The position numbers and the translations under genes are program-made. From the NCBI RefSeq assembly GCF_004349245.1, contig NZ_SMLC01000003.1:62001-126000 (forward strand): DNA of 64,000 nt, written 5' to 3'. This document shows positions 54,632 through 61,662 of the stretch, piece by piece; positions within the stretch are counted from its first letter, which is position 1; each line of letters begins with the position of its first letter. Under the pieces are notes generated by a model. That model saw only the letters and a program-made list of their open reading frames with translations, did not search any database and was not told the origin of the DNA. The DNA comes from Actinomadura sp. 6K520 (GTDB taxonomy: Bacteria; Actinomycetota; Actinomycetes; Streptosporangiales; Streptosporangiaceae).

Positions 54632-54872
54632 TTGCATTGCTGTGCTTGTTTGCACTGCCCTTGGCGGTCAGGCGCCAGAGCGCCTTCCCTTCAACGGGCA
54701 ATGCGCGCGATCGCTGCATCGCTCCGGCTCGCCCCGGGGCTCGCTGCGCGATCAGGTTCCTCGCAGGCTCGGAACCTGCCTTCGGACGCGATCGCAGGTG
54801 TTGGGGTTGTCGCGGGGTTGCCGTGGTGGCTGATGTAGGTGCGCGCGGCGGTCGAGGATCGTGGGAGGGTGT

Positions 54873-55139
54873 TCAGCGCCTGACGCCCAGGGCGCTGCCT
54901 TGGGCACTTCGTGTCCTGCGGCGCTTGAGGGCGCGGCGTTCGTCTTCGCCCATGCCGCCCCAGACGCCCGAGTCCTGGCCGGACTCCAGGGCCCAGCGCA
55001 GGCAGGCGTCGGTCACGTCGCAGCGCCGGCACACCTGCTTGGCCTCTTCGATCTGCAGGATCGCGGGCCCGGTGTTGCCGATCGGGAAGAACAGCTCGGG
55101 GTCCACGTCACGGCAGGCTGCGCGGTGGCGCCAGTCCAT
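54873..55139 (-). CDS. whiB1: WhiB1-type Fe-S transcription factor
   Basis: 88 residues. The four cluster cysteines are C9, C37, C40 and C46, the same numbering as in mycobacterial WhiB1. The conserved turn is SGVWGGMGEDERRALKRR, with a basic C-terminal tail for DNA contact. WhiB1/WblE binds the primary sigma factor and reacts with NO through its [4Fe-4S] cluster. I start at ATG 55139, which has AAGGAG eight bases upstream. A perfect CRP-type site and a second dyad lie just upstream. The 54632-54872 gap after it holds no gene. Confidence 0.95.
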   Translation of the reverse strand: MDWRHRAACRDVDPELFFPIGNTGPAILQIEEAKQVCRRCDVTDACLRWALESGQDSGVWGGMGEDERRALKRRRTRSAQGSALGVRR

Positions 55140-55161
55140 GCGGTCCACTCCTTCGTCAGGT

Positions 55162-55178
55162 TGTGGAGCAACTCCACA
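55162..55178. promoter_or_regulatory. Dyad in whiB1 leader
   Basis: TGTGGAG and CTCCACA flank CAA, a perfect 7-bp-arm dyad between the CRP-type site and the whiB1 start codon, 23-39 bases before it. It could be a second operator or an mRNA hairpin. Confidence 0.5.
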
Positions 55179-55180
55179 TT

Positions 55181-55196
55181 TGTGAACGGTTTCACA
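55181..55196. promoter_or_regulatory. Perfect CRP/cAMP-type site upstream of whiB1
   Basis: TGTGA, six bases, TCACA: an exact match to the CRP consensus, centred about 49 bases before the whiB1 start codon. Regulation of whiB1 by the cAMP receptor protein is established in Mycobacterium tuberculosis, which supports function here. Confidence 0.65.
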
Positions 55197-55337
55197 TGTC
55201 GCGAACGCCCAGGTGGCGAGGGCCAGGTCCGGGGATGAATGTTCGGCGGCGCTGCGAGCGGGAGGCCGGCGACGTTGGGGCCCCTGTCTCGGATACGCAC
55301 TTTGAGCGTGTCAGGGGGGCGCGGGCAGGCGCAAGAC

Positions 55338-55359
55338 CTTTGAGAAAGGATTCTCAAAG
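55338..55359. terminator. 9-bp-arm dyad after lipid kinase gene
   Basis: CTTTGAGAA and TTCTCAAAG are perfect inverted arms around AGGA. The low GC is unusual for terminators here. It lies 93 bases beyond the kinase stop, so it may be a terminator or an operator of the whiB1 promoter region. Confidence 0.45.
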
Positions 55360-55451
55360 TATGGGTGTCGCATGTGTCACACCCGGAAGACGATCGTGTT
55401 ACTTGGCTCTCATCTGGAAGGCCATGAGACCGCACATTCTCGCGGCCGGGT

Positions 55452-56393
55452 TCAGATGACGACGCGTAGTGCCTTGGGAACGGACCGGAACGTCACGCTG
55501 TCCTGTTCGCCAAGGTAGTCGCCGTCCAGTTGGAAGGCCACCGGGTGCTCCGCGCGCAGCGTGACCTCCGAAGCGTCGTGCACGTTCACCACGTGCCTGC
55601 CCTGCAGGGGACGGGTACGGGCCGTGAGCATCTGCGCCACGGCCCCGAGCGTCGGGCCGATATCCAGGGAACGCATTCCGAACACGTCCAGCCCGCGCGA
55701 GAAGTTCGCCTTCGGACTCGGATTCACCGGGAGGCGATTCATGTACGTCCACGGCGACGTGTTCGAAATGAAGGCCAGGAACAGGCCCGGTTTCGGGGGG
55801 CGGCCCGGCTGCTCCAGGGTGAGTGTGGGGTGCCTCCGGTCGGTGCCGGTGAAGAAGTGCTGGATCGCCGTCCGCACATAGAGGGACGTGTAGGCGGTGG
55901 CGCCCGCGGCCCGGCGGCGCTCCACCTCCCGGACGACCTCGGCGTCCAGCCCGATGCCCGCGCAGAACGTGAAGTAGCGTTCGGCGCCGCCCGGATGGCA
56001 CGCGGTCGCGAGGCCGACCGTCCGGTGCCGGCCCGCGCGCAGCGCCTCCAGCACGGACTTCGTCGCGCCGACCGGGTCGGCGGGCAGGCCGAGCGTCTTG
56101 GCGAAGACGTTCGCGCTGCCGGACGGCAGTACCGCCAGCGCCGGCAGGCCGGGGGACGGCCCGTCCGTGAGGAGGCCGTTGACCGCCTCGTTCACGGTGC
56201 CGTCGCCGCCGAGCGCGATCACGACGTCGTAGCCGTGCACGGCGGCCTGGTGGGCCAGTTCGGTCGCGTGGCCGCGGTGGCCCGTCTCGGCGAGGACGAG
56301 GTCGAGGTCGCCGGAGAAGGCCCGCATCAGGATGTCGCGGGCCCGCCGGGAGGTGGAGGTCGCCTTGGGGTTGGCGATGAGCATGGCGCGCAC
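55452..56393 (-). CDS. Diacylglycerol kinase-family lipid kinase
   Basis: 313 residues. The DAGK catalytic domain has MLIANPKATSTSRRARDIL, the nucleotide loop VIALGGDGTVNEAVNGLL and LPSGSANVFAKTLGLP. The C-terminal beta-sandwich ends FQLDGDYLGEQDSVTFRSVPKALRVVI (split). Such enzymes phosphorylate diacylglycerol or related lipids at the membrane. I favour the GTG at 56393 as start, since a TACCCT -10 box stands six bases upstream and there is no ribosome site; ATG 56384 is the alternative. Confidence 0.9.
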   Translation of the reverse strand: MRAMLIANPKATSTSRRARDILMRAFSGDLDLVLAETGHRGHATELAHQAAVHGYDVVIALGGDGTVNEAVNGLLTDGPSPGLPALAVLPSGSANVFAKTLGLPADPVGATKSVLEALRAGRHRTVGLATACHPGGAERYFTFCAGIGLDAEVVREVERRRAAGATAYTSLYVRTAIQHFFTGTDRRHPTLTLEQPGRPPKPGLFLAFISNTSPWTYMNRLPVNPSPKANFSRGLDVFGMRSLDIGPTLGAVAQMLTARTRPLQGRHVVNVHDASEVTLRAEHPVAFQLDGDYLGEQDSVTFRSVPKALRVVI

Positions 56394-56399
56394 GGCGTC

Positions 56400-56405
56400 A
56401 GGGTA
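56400..56405 (-). promoter_or_regulatory. -10 box for leaderless lipid kinase mRNA
   Basis: TACCCT on the minus strand, six bases before the GTG at 56393, without a ribosome site. Confidence 0.45.
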
Positions 56406-56479
56406 TCGATCGTTCCGCGTGCGTTCGCCCGGCGTTCGCCTCGTCCTCGGGTGGGCGCCGGTCCGCTCCCCGGCGGGAG

Positions 56480-56485
56480 TAGGGT
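56480..56485 (+). promoter_or_regulatory. -10 box for leaderless membrane-protein mRNA
   Basis: TAGGGT, eight bases before the GTG at 56494, without a ribosome site. It is 75 bp from the divergent -10 box of the lipid kinase gene. Confidence 0.45.
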
Positions 56486-56493
56486 TTCGGGTT

Positions 56494-57015
56494 GTGTTGA
56501 AGCGTCGTCCCATCACCGTGCAGGCCGCCGCCGCCCTGGAGGCCGCGGAGGGCCTCGCCGCCCTCGGAGTCGGCGTCTTCACCGGCGTGGAGACGGCCAC
56601 CGGCGCCGCGGTCGACCCGGCCGGCGCGATCGGCGTGACCGTCCTCGCGCTCGCGGGCGGCCTCGGCATGCTCGCCTGCGCGCGGGGGCTGCTGCGCGCC
56701 GAGCAGTGGAGTCGCGCGCCCACGGTGCTGACGCAGTTCTTCGCCCTGCCGGTCGCGTGGTCGCTGTGGCAGAGCGGGCAGTCCGCGTTCGCCGTGCCGC
56801 TGGGCCTGGCCGCCATCCTCACGCTGATCACGGTCCTCAGCCCGCCCAGCACGGCGTGGCTCTTCGACGATCAGGACGAGGAAGAAGCCGAGGACGGGGG
56901 GCGGCCCGCCCGCGAACCCGAGGACTCCGCGGCGGGGGAGACGCCGTCCGGGGAACCGCGCTCGCTGGGGCGGCGCCTCATGGACCGGCTGAAAGAGCAG
57001 CCCACGAAGAAATGA
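56494..57015 (+). CDS. Four-helix membrane protein, unknown function
   Basis: 173 residues. Four hydrophobic segments: about 8-28 (AAAALEAAEGLAALGVGVFTG), 40-62 (GAIGVTVLALAGGLGMLACAR), 73-92 (VLTQFFALPVAWSLWQSGQS) and 95-113 (VPLGLAAILTLITVLSPPS). A charged cytoplasmic tail (DDQDEEEAEDGGRPAREPED, then basic residues) follows. Common in actinobacteria next to lipid kinase and sigma genes, with no assigned role. The GTG start is consistent with a leaderless message. Confidence 0.8.
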   Translation: MLKRRPITVQAAAALEAAEGLAALGVGVFTGVETATGAAVDPAGAIGVTVLALAGGLGMLACARGLLRAEQWSRAPTVLTQFFALPVAWSLWQSGQSAFAVPLGLAAILTLITVLSPPSTAWLFDDQDEEEAEDGGRPAREPEDSAAGETPSGEPRSLGRRLMDRLKEQPTKK

Positions 57016-57017
57016 TC

Positions 57018-57057
57018 CGGCGCCGAGGCCCGGGACGCCCCGGGGCGCTCGGCGCCG
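57018..57057. terminator. Bidirectional terminator
   Basis: CGGCGCCGAG and CTCGGCGCCG form perfect 10-bp arms around a GC-rich 20-nt interior that can fold further, between the convergent membrane-protein and sigma-factor genes. Confidence 0.75.
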
Positions 57058-57066
57058 TGCACCGCG

Positions 57067-57918
57067 TCATTCGTCCGCGGTGAGGCCCTCCCGCAGCTGG
57101 GCGAGGGTGCGGGCGAGCAGCCGCGACACGTGCATCTGGGAGATGCCCAGCTCCGCGGCGATCTGCGACTGGGTCATGTTGCCGAAGAACCGCAGCAGCA
57201 GGATCTTCTTCTCGCGGGCGGGCAGCTTCTCCAGCAGCGGCTTGAGGGACTCGCGGTACTCGACGCCCTCCAGCGACTCGTCGACCATGCCGAGCGAGTC
57301 GGCCACCGCGGGGGCGTCCTCGTCGCCGGAGTCGGGGGCGTCCAGGGACACGGTGGAGTAGGCGTTCGCCGACTCCAGGCCCTCCAGCACCTCCTCCTCG
57401 CTCATCTGCAGGTGCGCCGCCAGCTCGCTGACGGTCGGCGCCCGGCCCTCGCGCTGGGCGAGGTCGCTGATCGCCTTGGTCAGCGACAGCTTGAGCTCCT
57501 GCAGCCGGCGCGGGACGCGCACGGCCCAGCCCTTGTCGCGGAAGTGCCGCTTGATCTCGCCGACGATGGTGGGGGTCGCGTAGGTGGAGAACTCGACGCC
57601 GCGTTCCAGGTCGAACCGGTCGATCGACTTGATCAGGCCGATCGTGGCGACCTGGATCAGGTCGTCCAGCCACTCGCCGCGGTTGCGGAAGCGGCGGGCG
57701 AGGTACTCCACCAGCGGCAGGTGCAGCTCCACGAGCTGGTCGCGGATGCGCTGGCGCTCCGGGTCGCCCTCGGGAAGCTGGGAGAGCCGCTCGAACAGGG
57801 CACGCGCCCGCGCCCGGTCGGGGACCGCGCTCTCGGTGCGCTCGACGCTCACTTCCGGGCCCACCGGCTCCGTCGGCTGCCCCGCGGCCGTCTGCTCCGT
57901 GGTCGTCTTCTCCGTCAC
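57067..57918 (-). CDS. SigB/SigF/SigG-type RNA polymerase sigma factor
   Basis: 283 residues with regions 2 to 4: region 2 (DLIQVATIGLIKSIDRFDLERGVEFSTYATPTIVGEIKRHFRDKGW, in parts), region 3 (RAPTVSELAAHLQMSEEEV) and region 4 (LPAREKKILLLRFFGNMTQSQIAAELGISQMHVSRLL, in parts). This is the stress/sporulation sigma class of actinobacteria controlled by partner-switching. The GTG start overlaps the anti-sigma gene stop (GTGA), so antagonist and sigma are co-translated. No SpoIIAA-like anti-anti-sigma gene is present nearby. Confidence 0.94.
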   Translation of the reverse strand: MTEKTTTEQTAAGQPTEPVGPEVSVERTESAVPDRARARALFERLSQLPEGDPERQRIRDQLVELHLPLVEYLARRFRNRGEWLDDLIQVATIGLIKSIDRFDLERGVEFSTYATPTIVGEIKRHFRDKGWAVRVPRRLQELKLSLTKAISDLAQREGRAPTVSELAAHLQMSEEEVLEGLESANAYSTVSLDAPDSGDEDAPAVADSLGMVDESLEGVEYRESLKPLLEKLPAREKKILLLRFFGNMTQSQIAAELGISQMHVSRLLARTLAQLREGLTADE

Positions 57919-58343
57919 GGCGCCCCCGCCGTACCGCGCCGCTTCTGCAGCGTCACGGTGACCCGGTCATCGGCGCCCACCCGGGCGTCGACCTCACCCG
58001 CCAGTGACGAAAGGACCGTCCATGCGAAGGTGTCGCGGCTGGGTTCCTCCCCGTCCACGGTGAGCACGGACACGGAGATGCGCATGGCCTCCCCGGTCAG
58101 TTCGAACTCGCAGACGAGGTCGGTACCGGGCACCGCCTGTGCGAGCAGCATCGCGCACGCCTCGTCGACGGCGATGCGCAGGTCTTCTATCTCGTCCAGC
58201 GTGAAGTCCAGCCGGGCCGCGAGGCCCGCGGTGGCCGTCCGCAGCACGGACAGGTAGGCGCTCGCGGCGGGCAGCCGCACCGTCACCACGTCGCGGACGG
58301 ACAACTTCGTACTGGTCGGCATTGCAGCGGTTTCCTCGGTCAC
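57915..58343 (-). CDS. Anti-sigma factor, RsbW-like HATPase
   Basis: 142 residues with the RsbW/SpoIIAB GHKL fold: the N-box DLRIAVDEACAMLL and a shortened ATP lid region. It would bind and hold the downstream sigma factor. Start taken at GTG 58343, which has GAGGGAG four bases upstream; ATG 58322 is an in-frame alternative. The G1 motif typical of RsbW (DxGxG) is replaced by GEEPSRDTFAWTVL, so ATP binding may be weak. Confidence 0.87.
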   Translation of the reverse strand: MTEETAAMPTSTKLSVRDVVTVRLPAASAYLSVLRTATAGLAARLDFTLDEIEDLRIAVDEACAMLLAQAVPGTDLVCEFELTGEAMRISVSVLTVDGEEPSRDTFAWTVLSSLAGEVDARVGADDRVTVTLQKRRGTAGAP

Positions 58344-58509
58344 GTCACTCCCTCGCAGGATGGTCCCGCTGGTACCGAAACTACCGCCTGCCGAGCCCAC
58401 TCGGAGACTTCGCCGCGCGTGGCTTTCTCACCAATGTCCGCGCCGACGTCAACGAACGCGTCCCAAACCTCGGCGCGACGAGGCGTGCATCACGGGCGAA
58501 CGGGGCGGA

Positions 58510-58515
58510 TAACCT
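58510..58515 (+). promoter_or_regulatory. -10 box for leaderless GNAT mRNA
   Basis: TAACCT, six bases before the GTG at 58522, with no ribosome site. Confidence 0.5.
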
Positions 58516-58521
58516 GCTCGG

Positions 58522-58992
58522 GTGATCCGATCCGCGACCCCGGACGACGTTCCGGACATCATGCGCCTGATCCGCGCCCTGGCCGAATACGAGCGCGCCC
58601 TTCACGAGGTGAAGGCCACGGAGGAGCAGCTGCGCGACAACCTCTTCCGTGACGATCCCAGGGTCTTCGCCCACGTCGCCGAGCACGAGGGCAGGATCGT
58701 CGGGTTCTCGCTGTGGTTCCTCACGTTCTCCACCTGGAACGGCACGCACGGCATCTACCTGGAGGACCTGTTCGTCGAGCCGGACGCCCGCGGCCACGGG
58801 TACGGCAAGGCGCTCCTCATCGAACTCGCGCGGATCGCAGACGAACGCGGCTACGGCCGTGTGGAGTGGGCGGTCCTCAACTGGAATCGGCCGGCGATCG
58901 ACTTCTACGAGGCGCTCGGCGCCCGTCCCCAGGACGAGTGGACGGTGTACCGCCTCACCGGCGACACCCTCACCAAAGCCGCCCGCTTGTGA
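58522..58992 (+). CDS. GNAT acetyltransferase, diamine-acetyltransferase-like
   Basis: 156 residues. IRSATPDDVPDIMRLIRALAEYERA at the start, GIYLEDLFVEPDARGHGYGKALLIELARIA for acetyl-CoA binding (in parts), and RVEWAVLNWNRPAIDFYEALGARP at the end. This is the pattern of the SSAT-like GNAT group (spermidine/thialysine acetyltransferases). GTG start, probably leaderless. Monocistronic, ended by a 17-bp-stem terminator. Confidence 0.9.
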   Translation: MIRSATPDDVPDIMRLIRALAEYERALHEVKATEEQLRDNLFRDDPRVFAHVAEHEGRIVGFSLWFLTFSTWNGTHGIYLEDLFVEPDARGHGYGKALLIELARIADERGYGRVEWAVLNWNRPAIDFYEALGARPQDEWTVYRLTGDTLTKAARL

Positions 58993-59007
58993 AGGCCGCC
59001 CGGACGT

Positions 59008-59044
59008 AGCGGAGGCCCGGCCGGTGACCGGCCGGGCCTCCGCT
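59008..59044. terminator. Bidirectional terminator, 17-bp stem
   Basis: AGCGGAGGCCCGGCCGG and its perfect complement CCGGCCGGGCCTCCGCT are separated by TGA only, between the convergent GNAT and sodN genes. It is the strongest hairpin in the window. Confidence 0.93.
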
Positions 59045-59054
59045 CCCGGGTCCG

Positions 59055-59459
59055 TCAGCCCTGCTTGGTCTCCCAGAAGATCTTGTCGATCTCCGCGATC
59101 TTCGCGAGCAGGTCGTCGGCGACCTTGGTGTCCATGGTGGCCTTGGTGCCGCCGCCACCCCCGGCGAGCTTGGTCGCCTCGTTGAACAGCTGGTGGAGCT
59201 GCGGGTACTTCTCGAAGTGCGGCGGCTTGAAGTAGTCGGTCCACAGCACCCACAGGTGGTGCTTGACCAGCTCCGAGCGCTGCTCCTTGATCAGGATCGC
59301 CCGTGCGCGGAACTCGGGGTCCTCGTTGGCCGCGTACTTCTCAGTGATCGCCTTGACCGACTCGGCCTCGATCCGGGCCTGCGCCGGGTCGTAGACGCCA
59401 CACGGCAGGTCGCAGTGCGCGGAGACCTTCGTCTTCGGGCGCAGAAGCTTGAGCAACAC
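59055..59459 (-). CDS. sodN: Nickel superoxide dismutase
   Basis: 134 residues. A 14-residue propeptide (MLLKLLRPKTKVSA) precedes the nickel hook HCDLPCGVY, with His15 becoming the N-terminal Ni ligand after cleavage and Cys16 and Cys20 the thiolate ligands. The rest is the SodN four-helix bundle (KHHLWVLWTDYFKPPHFEKYP; IDKIFWETKQG). I use GTG 59459, which has AAGGGA seven bases upstream and gives the usual short propeptide; the frame extends to 59489. Divergent from sodX, its processing protease. Typically induced by Ni and repressed with FeSOD by Nur. Confidence 0.97.
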   Translation of the reverse strand: MLLKLLRPKTKVSAHCDLPCGVYDPAQARIEAESVKAITEKYAANEDPEFRARAILIKEQRSELVKHHLWVLWTDYFKPPHFEKYPQLHQLFNEATKLAGGGGGTKATMDTKVADDLLAKIAEIDKIFWETKQG

Positions 59460-59645
59460 CTGCTCATCCCTTCCCTCGTTGCGGATCATGCTCAGGTCAC
59501 CGACATTACCCTTGTGCCACCGGCCGCGTCCGGCCAGGGCGCTCGGTATTTCGGCCTAAGACCCGGACCGCGGCGCGGTCCGGAACCCTTCCAGCGGTGT
59601 TGATGCCCCTGACCGACGATCTATGCGGGCGGAACGAGGAGGATC

Positions 59646-60104
59646 ATGCGGATGCGCCCGGTGGTGCGCGGGCTCACCGGTGCGGTGCTCCCGCTCACGG
59701 CGGTGCTCGCGCTCGCGGGACTGCGGCGGCTGCGGGCCGTCGAGGTGACCGGGGACTCGATGCTGCCGGGGCTGCGGCCGGGCGACTGGCTGCTGGTGCG
59801 CGCCGGGGCGCGTCCCGTGCCCGGCGACGTCGTCGTCGCACGGCACCCGGAACGGCCGGAGCTCCTCATCGTCAAGCGCGCCGTCCGCGAGGACGGCGGC
59901 GGGTGGTGGCTGGAGAGCGACAACCAGGCGGCCGCGGGCCGGCGGGACAGCTGGGACTTCGGCGCCGTGCCCGGCCCGCTCGTCGTGGGCCGGGTCGTCG
60001 CCCGCTACTGGCCCCCGTCGCGCGCCGGGACGGTCACGCGTGGCGCGCTCGGACCGCAGGCGGCGGTCACGCCGCCCCGTCCGGCGCAGCGCTCGGAGCA
60101 GTAG
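59646..60104 (+). CDS. sodX: SodX, nickel SOD maturation peptidase
   Basis: 152 residues, S26 signal-peptidase-like. One N-terminal membrane helix (VVRGLTGAVLPLTAVLALAG), the nucleophile serine in VTGDSMLPGLRPGDWLLV, and the lysine in LLIVKRAVR. It removes the SodN propeptide to free the histidine ligand. GAGGAGG precedes the ATG. Divergent from sodN as in Streptomyces-type loci. Its 3' end overlaps the convergent CGNR gene by 100 bp. Confidence 0.93.
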   Translation: MRMRPVVRGLTGAVLPLTAVLALAGLRRLRAVEVTGDSMLPGLRPGDWLLVRAGARPVPGDVVVARHPERPELLIVKRAVREDGGGWWLESDNQAAAGRRDSWDFGAVPGPLVVGRVVARYWPPSRAGTVTRGALGPQAAVTPPRPAQRSEQ

Positions 60105-60568
60105 CGGCGCGAGCGGTTCGCGGTGGTGTCGAGGAACACCCGGCCGCAGCCCTCCGCCTTGCAGAGCCCGAACCGGCCGACGCCCTCGGCGGCGATCTCC
60201 GCGGCGAGGCCCATGGCGGTGCGCGCGGCATAACGGTCCGGTATCGAGCCGGACTCGTTGAAGTGCAGATGCCACCCCTGGCCGTCGTGGCGCGCGAGCT
60301 GCGGATGGACCGGGTGGTGGATGAGCAGCGTGTTGATGCGCTCGACGGCCTCGTCCTCGTTCCCGCGGGCGGCCGCGACGATGATCGCGCGGAGCTGGTC
60401 GCGCAGCGCGCGCATGGCGTCGAGCTCGCGGTGCGCGATCCGCCCCCCGAGATGCGGCCGGTGCGACAGCAGGGTCCGCAGCCCTTCGAGGTCGCGCAGG
60501 TCGTCCTCCTGGTCGCGCCGCGTGTTCACGAGGTCGACCGCCAGGTCTGCGTAAGACGCGAGGTTCAT
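60005..60568 (-). CDS. CGNR zinc-finger/ABATE-domain regulator
   Basis: 187 residues. N-terminal ABATE-type helical domain (DLAVDLVNTRR; AMRALRDQLRAIIVAAARG; GWHLHF) and a C-terminal treble-clef finger, CKAEGCGRVFLDTTANRSRRYCSERCAGR. The name-giving CGNR is CAGR here. These proteins are predicted stress-linked transcription regulators. The last 33 codons overlap sodX in opposite orientation, an unusually long convergent overlap; the tail after the finger (GGVTAACGPSAPR) is atypical. Confidence 0.85.
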   Translation of the reverse strand: MNLASYADLAVDLVNTRRDQEDDLRDLEGLRTLLSHRPHLGGRIAHRELDAMRALRDQLRAIIVAAARGNEDEAVERINTLLIHHPVHPQLARHDGQGWHLHFNESGSIPDRYAARTAMGLAAEIAAEGVGRFGLCKAEGCGRVFLDTTANRSRRYCSERCAGRGGVTAACGPSAPRVTVPARDGGQ

Positions 60569-60759
60569 AGGACCTCCTGACCGACTCGACCAGATTGGCC
60601 AAGAGTTATTCCCACGTGGCGGCGAACATACCTGCTCATGGCGAAAAAGTGCCCGTGGGCGGCGGCCGGCGTCGAACCGGCCGAAAGTACGACGCTCGCC
60701 GGCGCGAACCGTGCTTTCGGCCGGTGCTCCGGGGCGGCGCCATTACCGACGATGCCGTC

Positions 60760-61662
60760 ATGTCACATGAAGATCCGGTCCCTGTGCTGCAGGCCGAGGG
60801 ACTGACGAAGAGATACGGCCGCCGGGAGGCGCTGAGCGGAGTCGAGCTGCGCGTTCCGGCGGGTCGCGTCGTGGGGCTGGTAGGTCCGAACGGGGCCGGC
60901 AAGTCGACCCTGCTGAATCTGGCCTGCGGGCTGCTGGAGCCGACGACGGGCTCGCTGCGCGTGCTGGGCTCCAGGCCGGCGGCGAGCGCCGCGCACCTGG
61001 CCAGGGTCGGGTTCGTGGCGCAGAACACTCCGGTGTACCCGTCGTTCAGCGTGGCCGACCATCTGCGCCTGGGGGCGCGCCTGAACCCGTCATGGGACCG
61101 GGGGCTGGCCGAGCGGCGCATCGCGCAGGTCGGGCTGAACCCGGGCCAGAAGGCCGGACGGCTGTCGGGCGGGCAGCGCGCGCAGCTGGCGCTGACGATC
61201 GCCGCCGCCAAGCGCCCCGAACTGCTGATCTTCGACGAGCCGGCCGCCGCGCTGGACCCGCTGGCGCGGCAGGGGTTCCTGGCGAACCTGATGGAGTTCG
61301 TCGCGGAGCTCGGCGCCAGTGCCGTGTTGTCGTCGCACCTGCTCGGGGACATCGAGCAGGTCTGCGACCACCTCATCGTGCTGTGCGACTCGCGGGTCCA
61401 GGTCGCCGGCGACGTCCGCGACCTGCTGGCCTGCCATCACCGGCTGGTCGCGCCGGACGGCGATCCCGGTCGGCCGCCCGCGGGCGTCGAGGTCGTCCGG
61501 GCGGAGCACGGCGGCGCGCTGGTGCGCACCGGCCGCCCGCCGGCGGAGCTCCCGTTCCGAACCCGGCCGGTCACGCTCGAAGAGCTGGTGCTGGCGTACA
61601 TGGCCCGGGCGAACACGCCCGGCGCACGGTCCGGTGCCGTGGCCGGGGAGGGAGCGCGATGA
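60760..61662 (+). CDS. ABC transporter ATP-binding protein
   Basis: 300 residues. Walker A GPNGAGKSTLLNLACG, signature LSGGQRAQLALTIAAA, Walker B LLIFDEPAAALDPLARQ, and H-loop SSHLLGDIEQVCDH. The C-terminal extension of about 80 residues is typical of drug or antibiotic exporters of the YhaQ/NatA group. The start ATG 60760 has no evident ribosome site. It is coupled to a permease gene by ATGA overlap and precedes a two-component system that may control it. Confidence 0.93.
   Translation: MSHEDPVPVLQAEGLTKRYGRREALSGVELRVPAGRVVGLVGPNGAGKSTLLNLACGLLEPTTGSLRVLGSRPAASAAHLARVGFVAQNTPVYPSFSVADHLRLGARLNPSWDRGLAERRIAQVGLNPGQKAGRLSGGQRAQLALTIAAAKRPELLIFDEPAAALDPLARQGFLANLMEFVAELGASAVLSSHLLGDIEQVCDHLIVLCDSRVQVAGDVRDLLACHHRLVAPDGDPGRPPAGVEVVRAEHGGALVRTGRPPAELPFRTRPVTLEELVLAYMARANTPGARSGAVAGEGAR

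Larger units (their letters stand above)
55140..55451. other. 312-bp regulatory region upstream of whiB1
   Basis: No gene seen. It contains, from the whiB1 side, two dyads (55162-55178 and the CRP-type site) and a 9-bp-arm hairpin (55338-55359) nearer the lipid kinase stop. It is less GC-rich than the neighbouring genes, as expected for a strongly regulated promoter. Confidence 0.7.

Noticed and set aside
54624-54838. Two overlapping frames after pdtaS
   Set aside because: Cys/Trp/Arg-rich translations in a region with no coding bias; treated as intergenic.
55338-55359. Fur/iron box
   Set aside because: The arms look similar, but the spacing (4 nt between TGAGAA and TTCTCA) does not match the usual 15-19-bp Fur consensus; kept only as a dyad.
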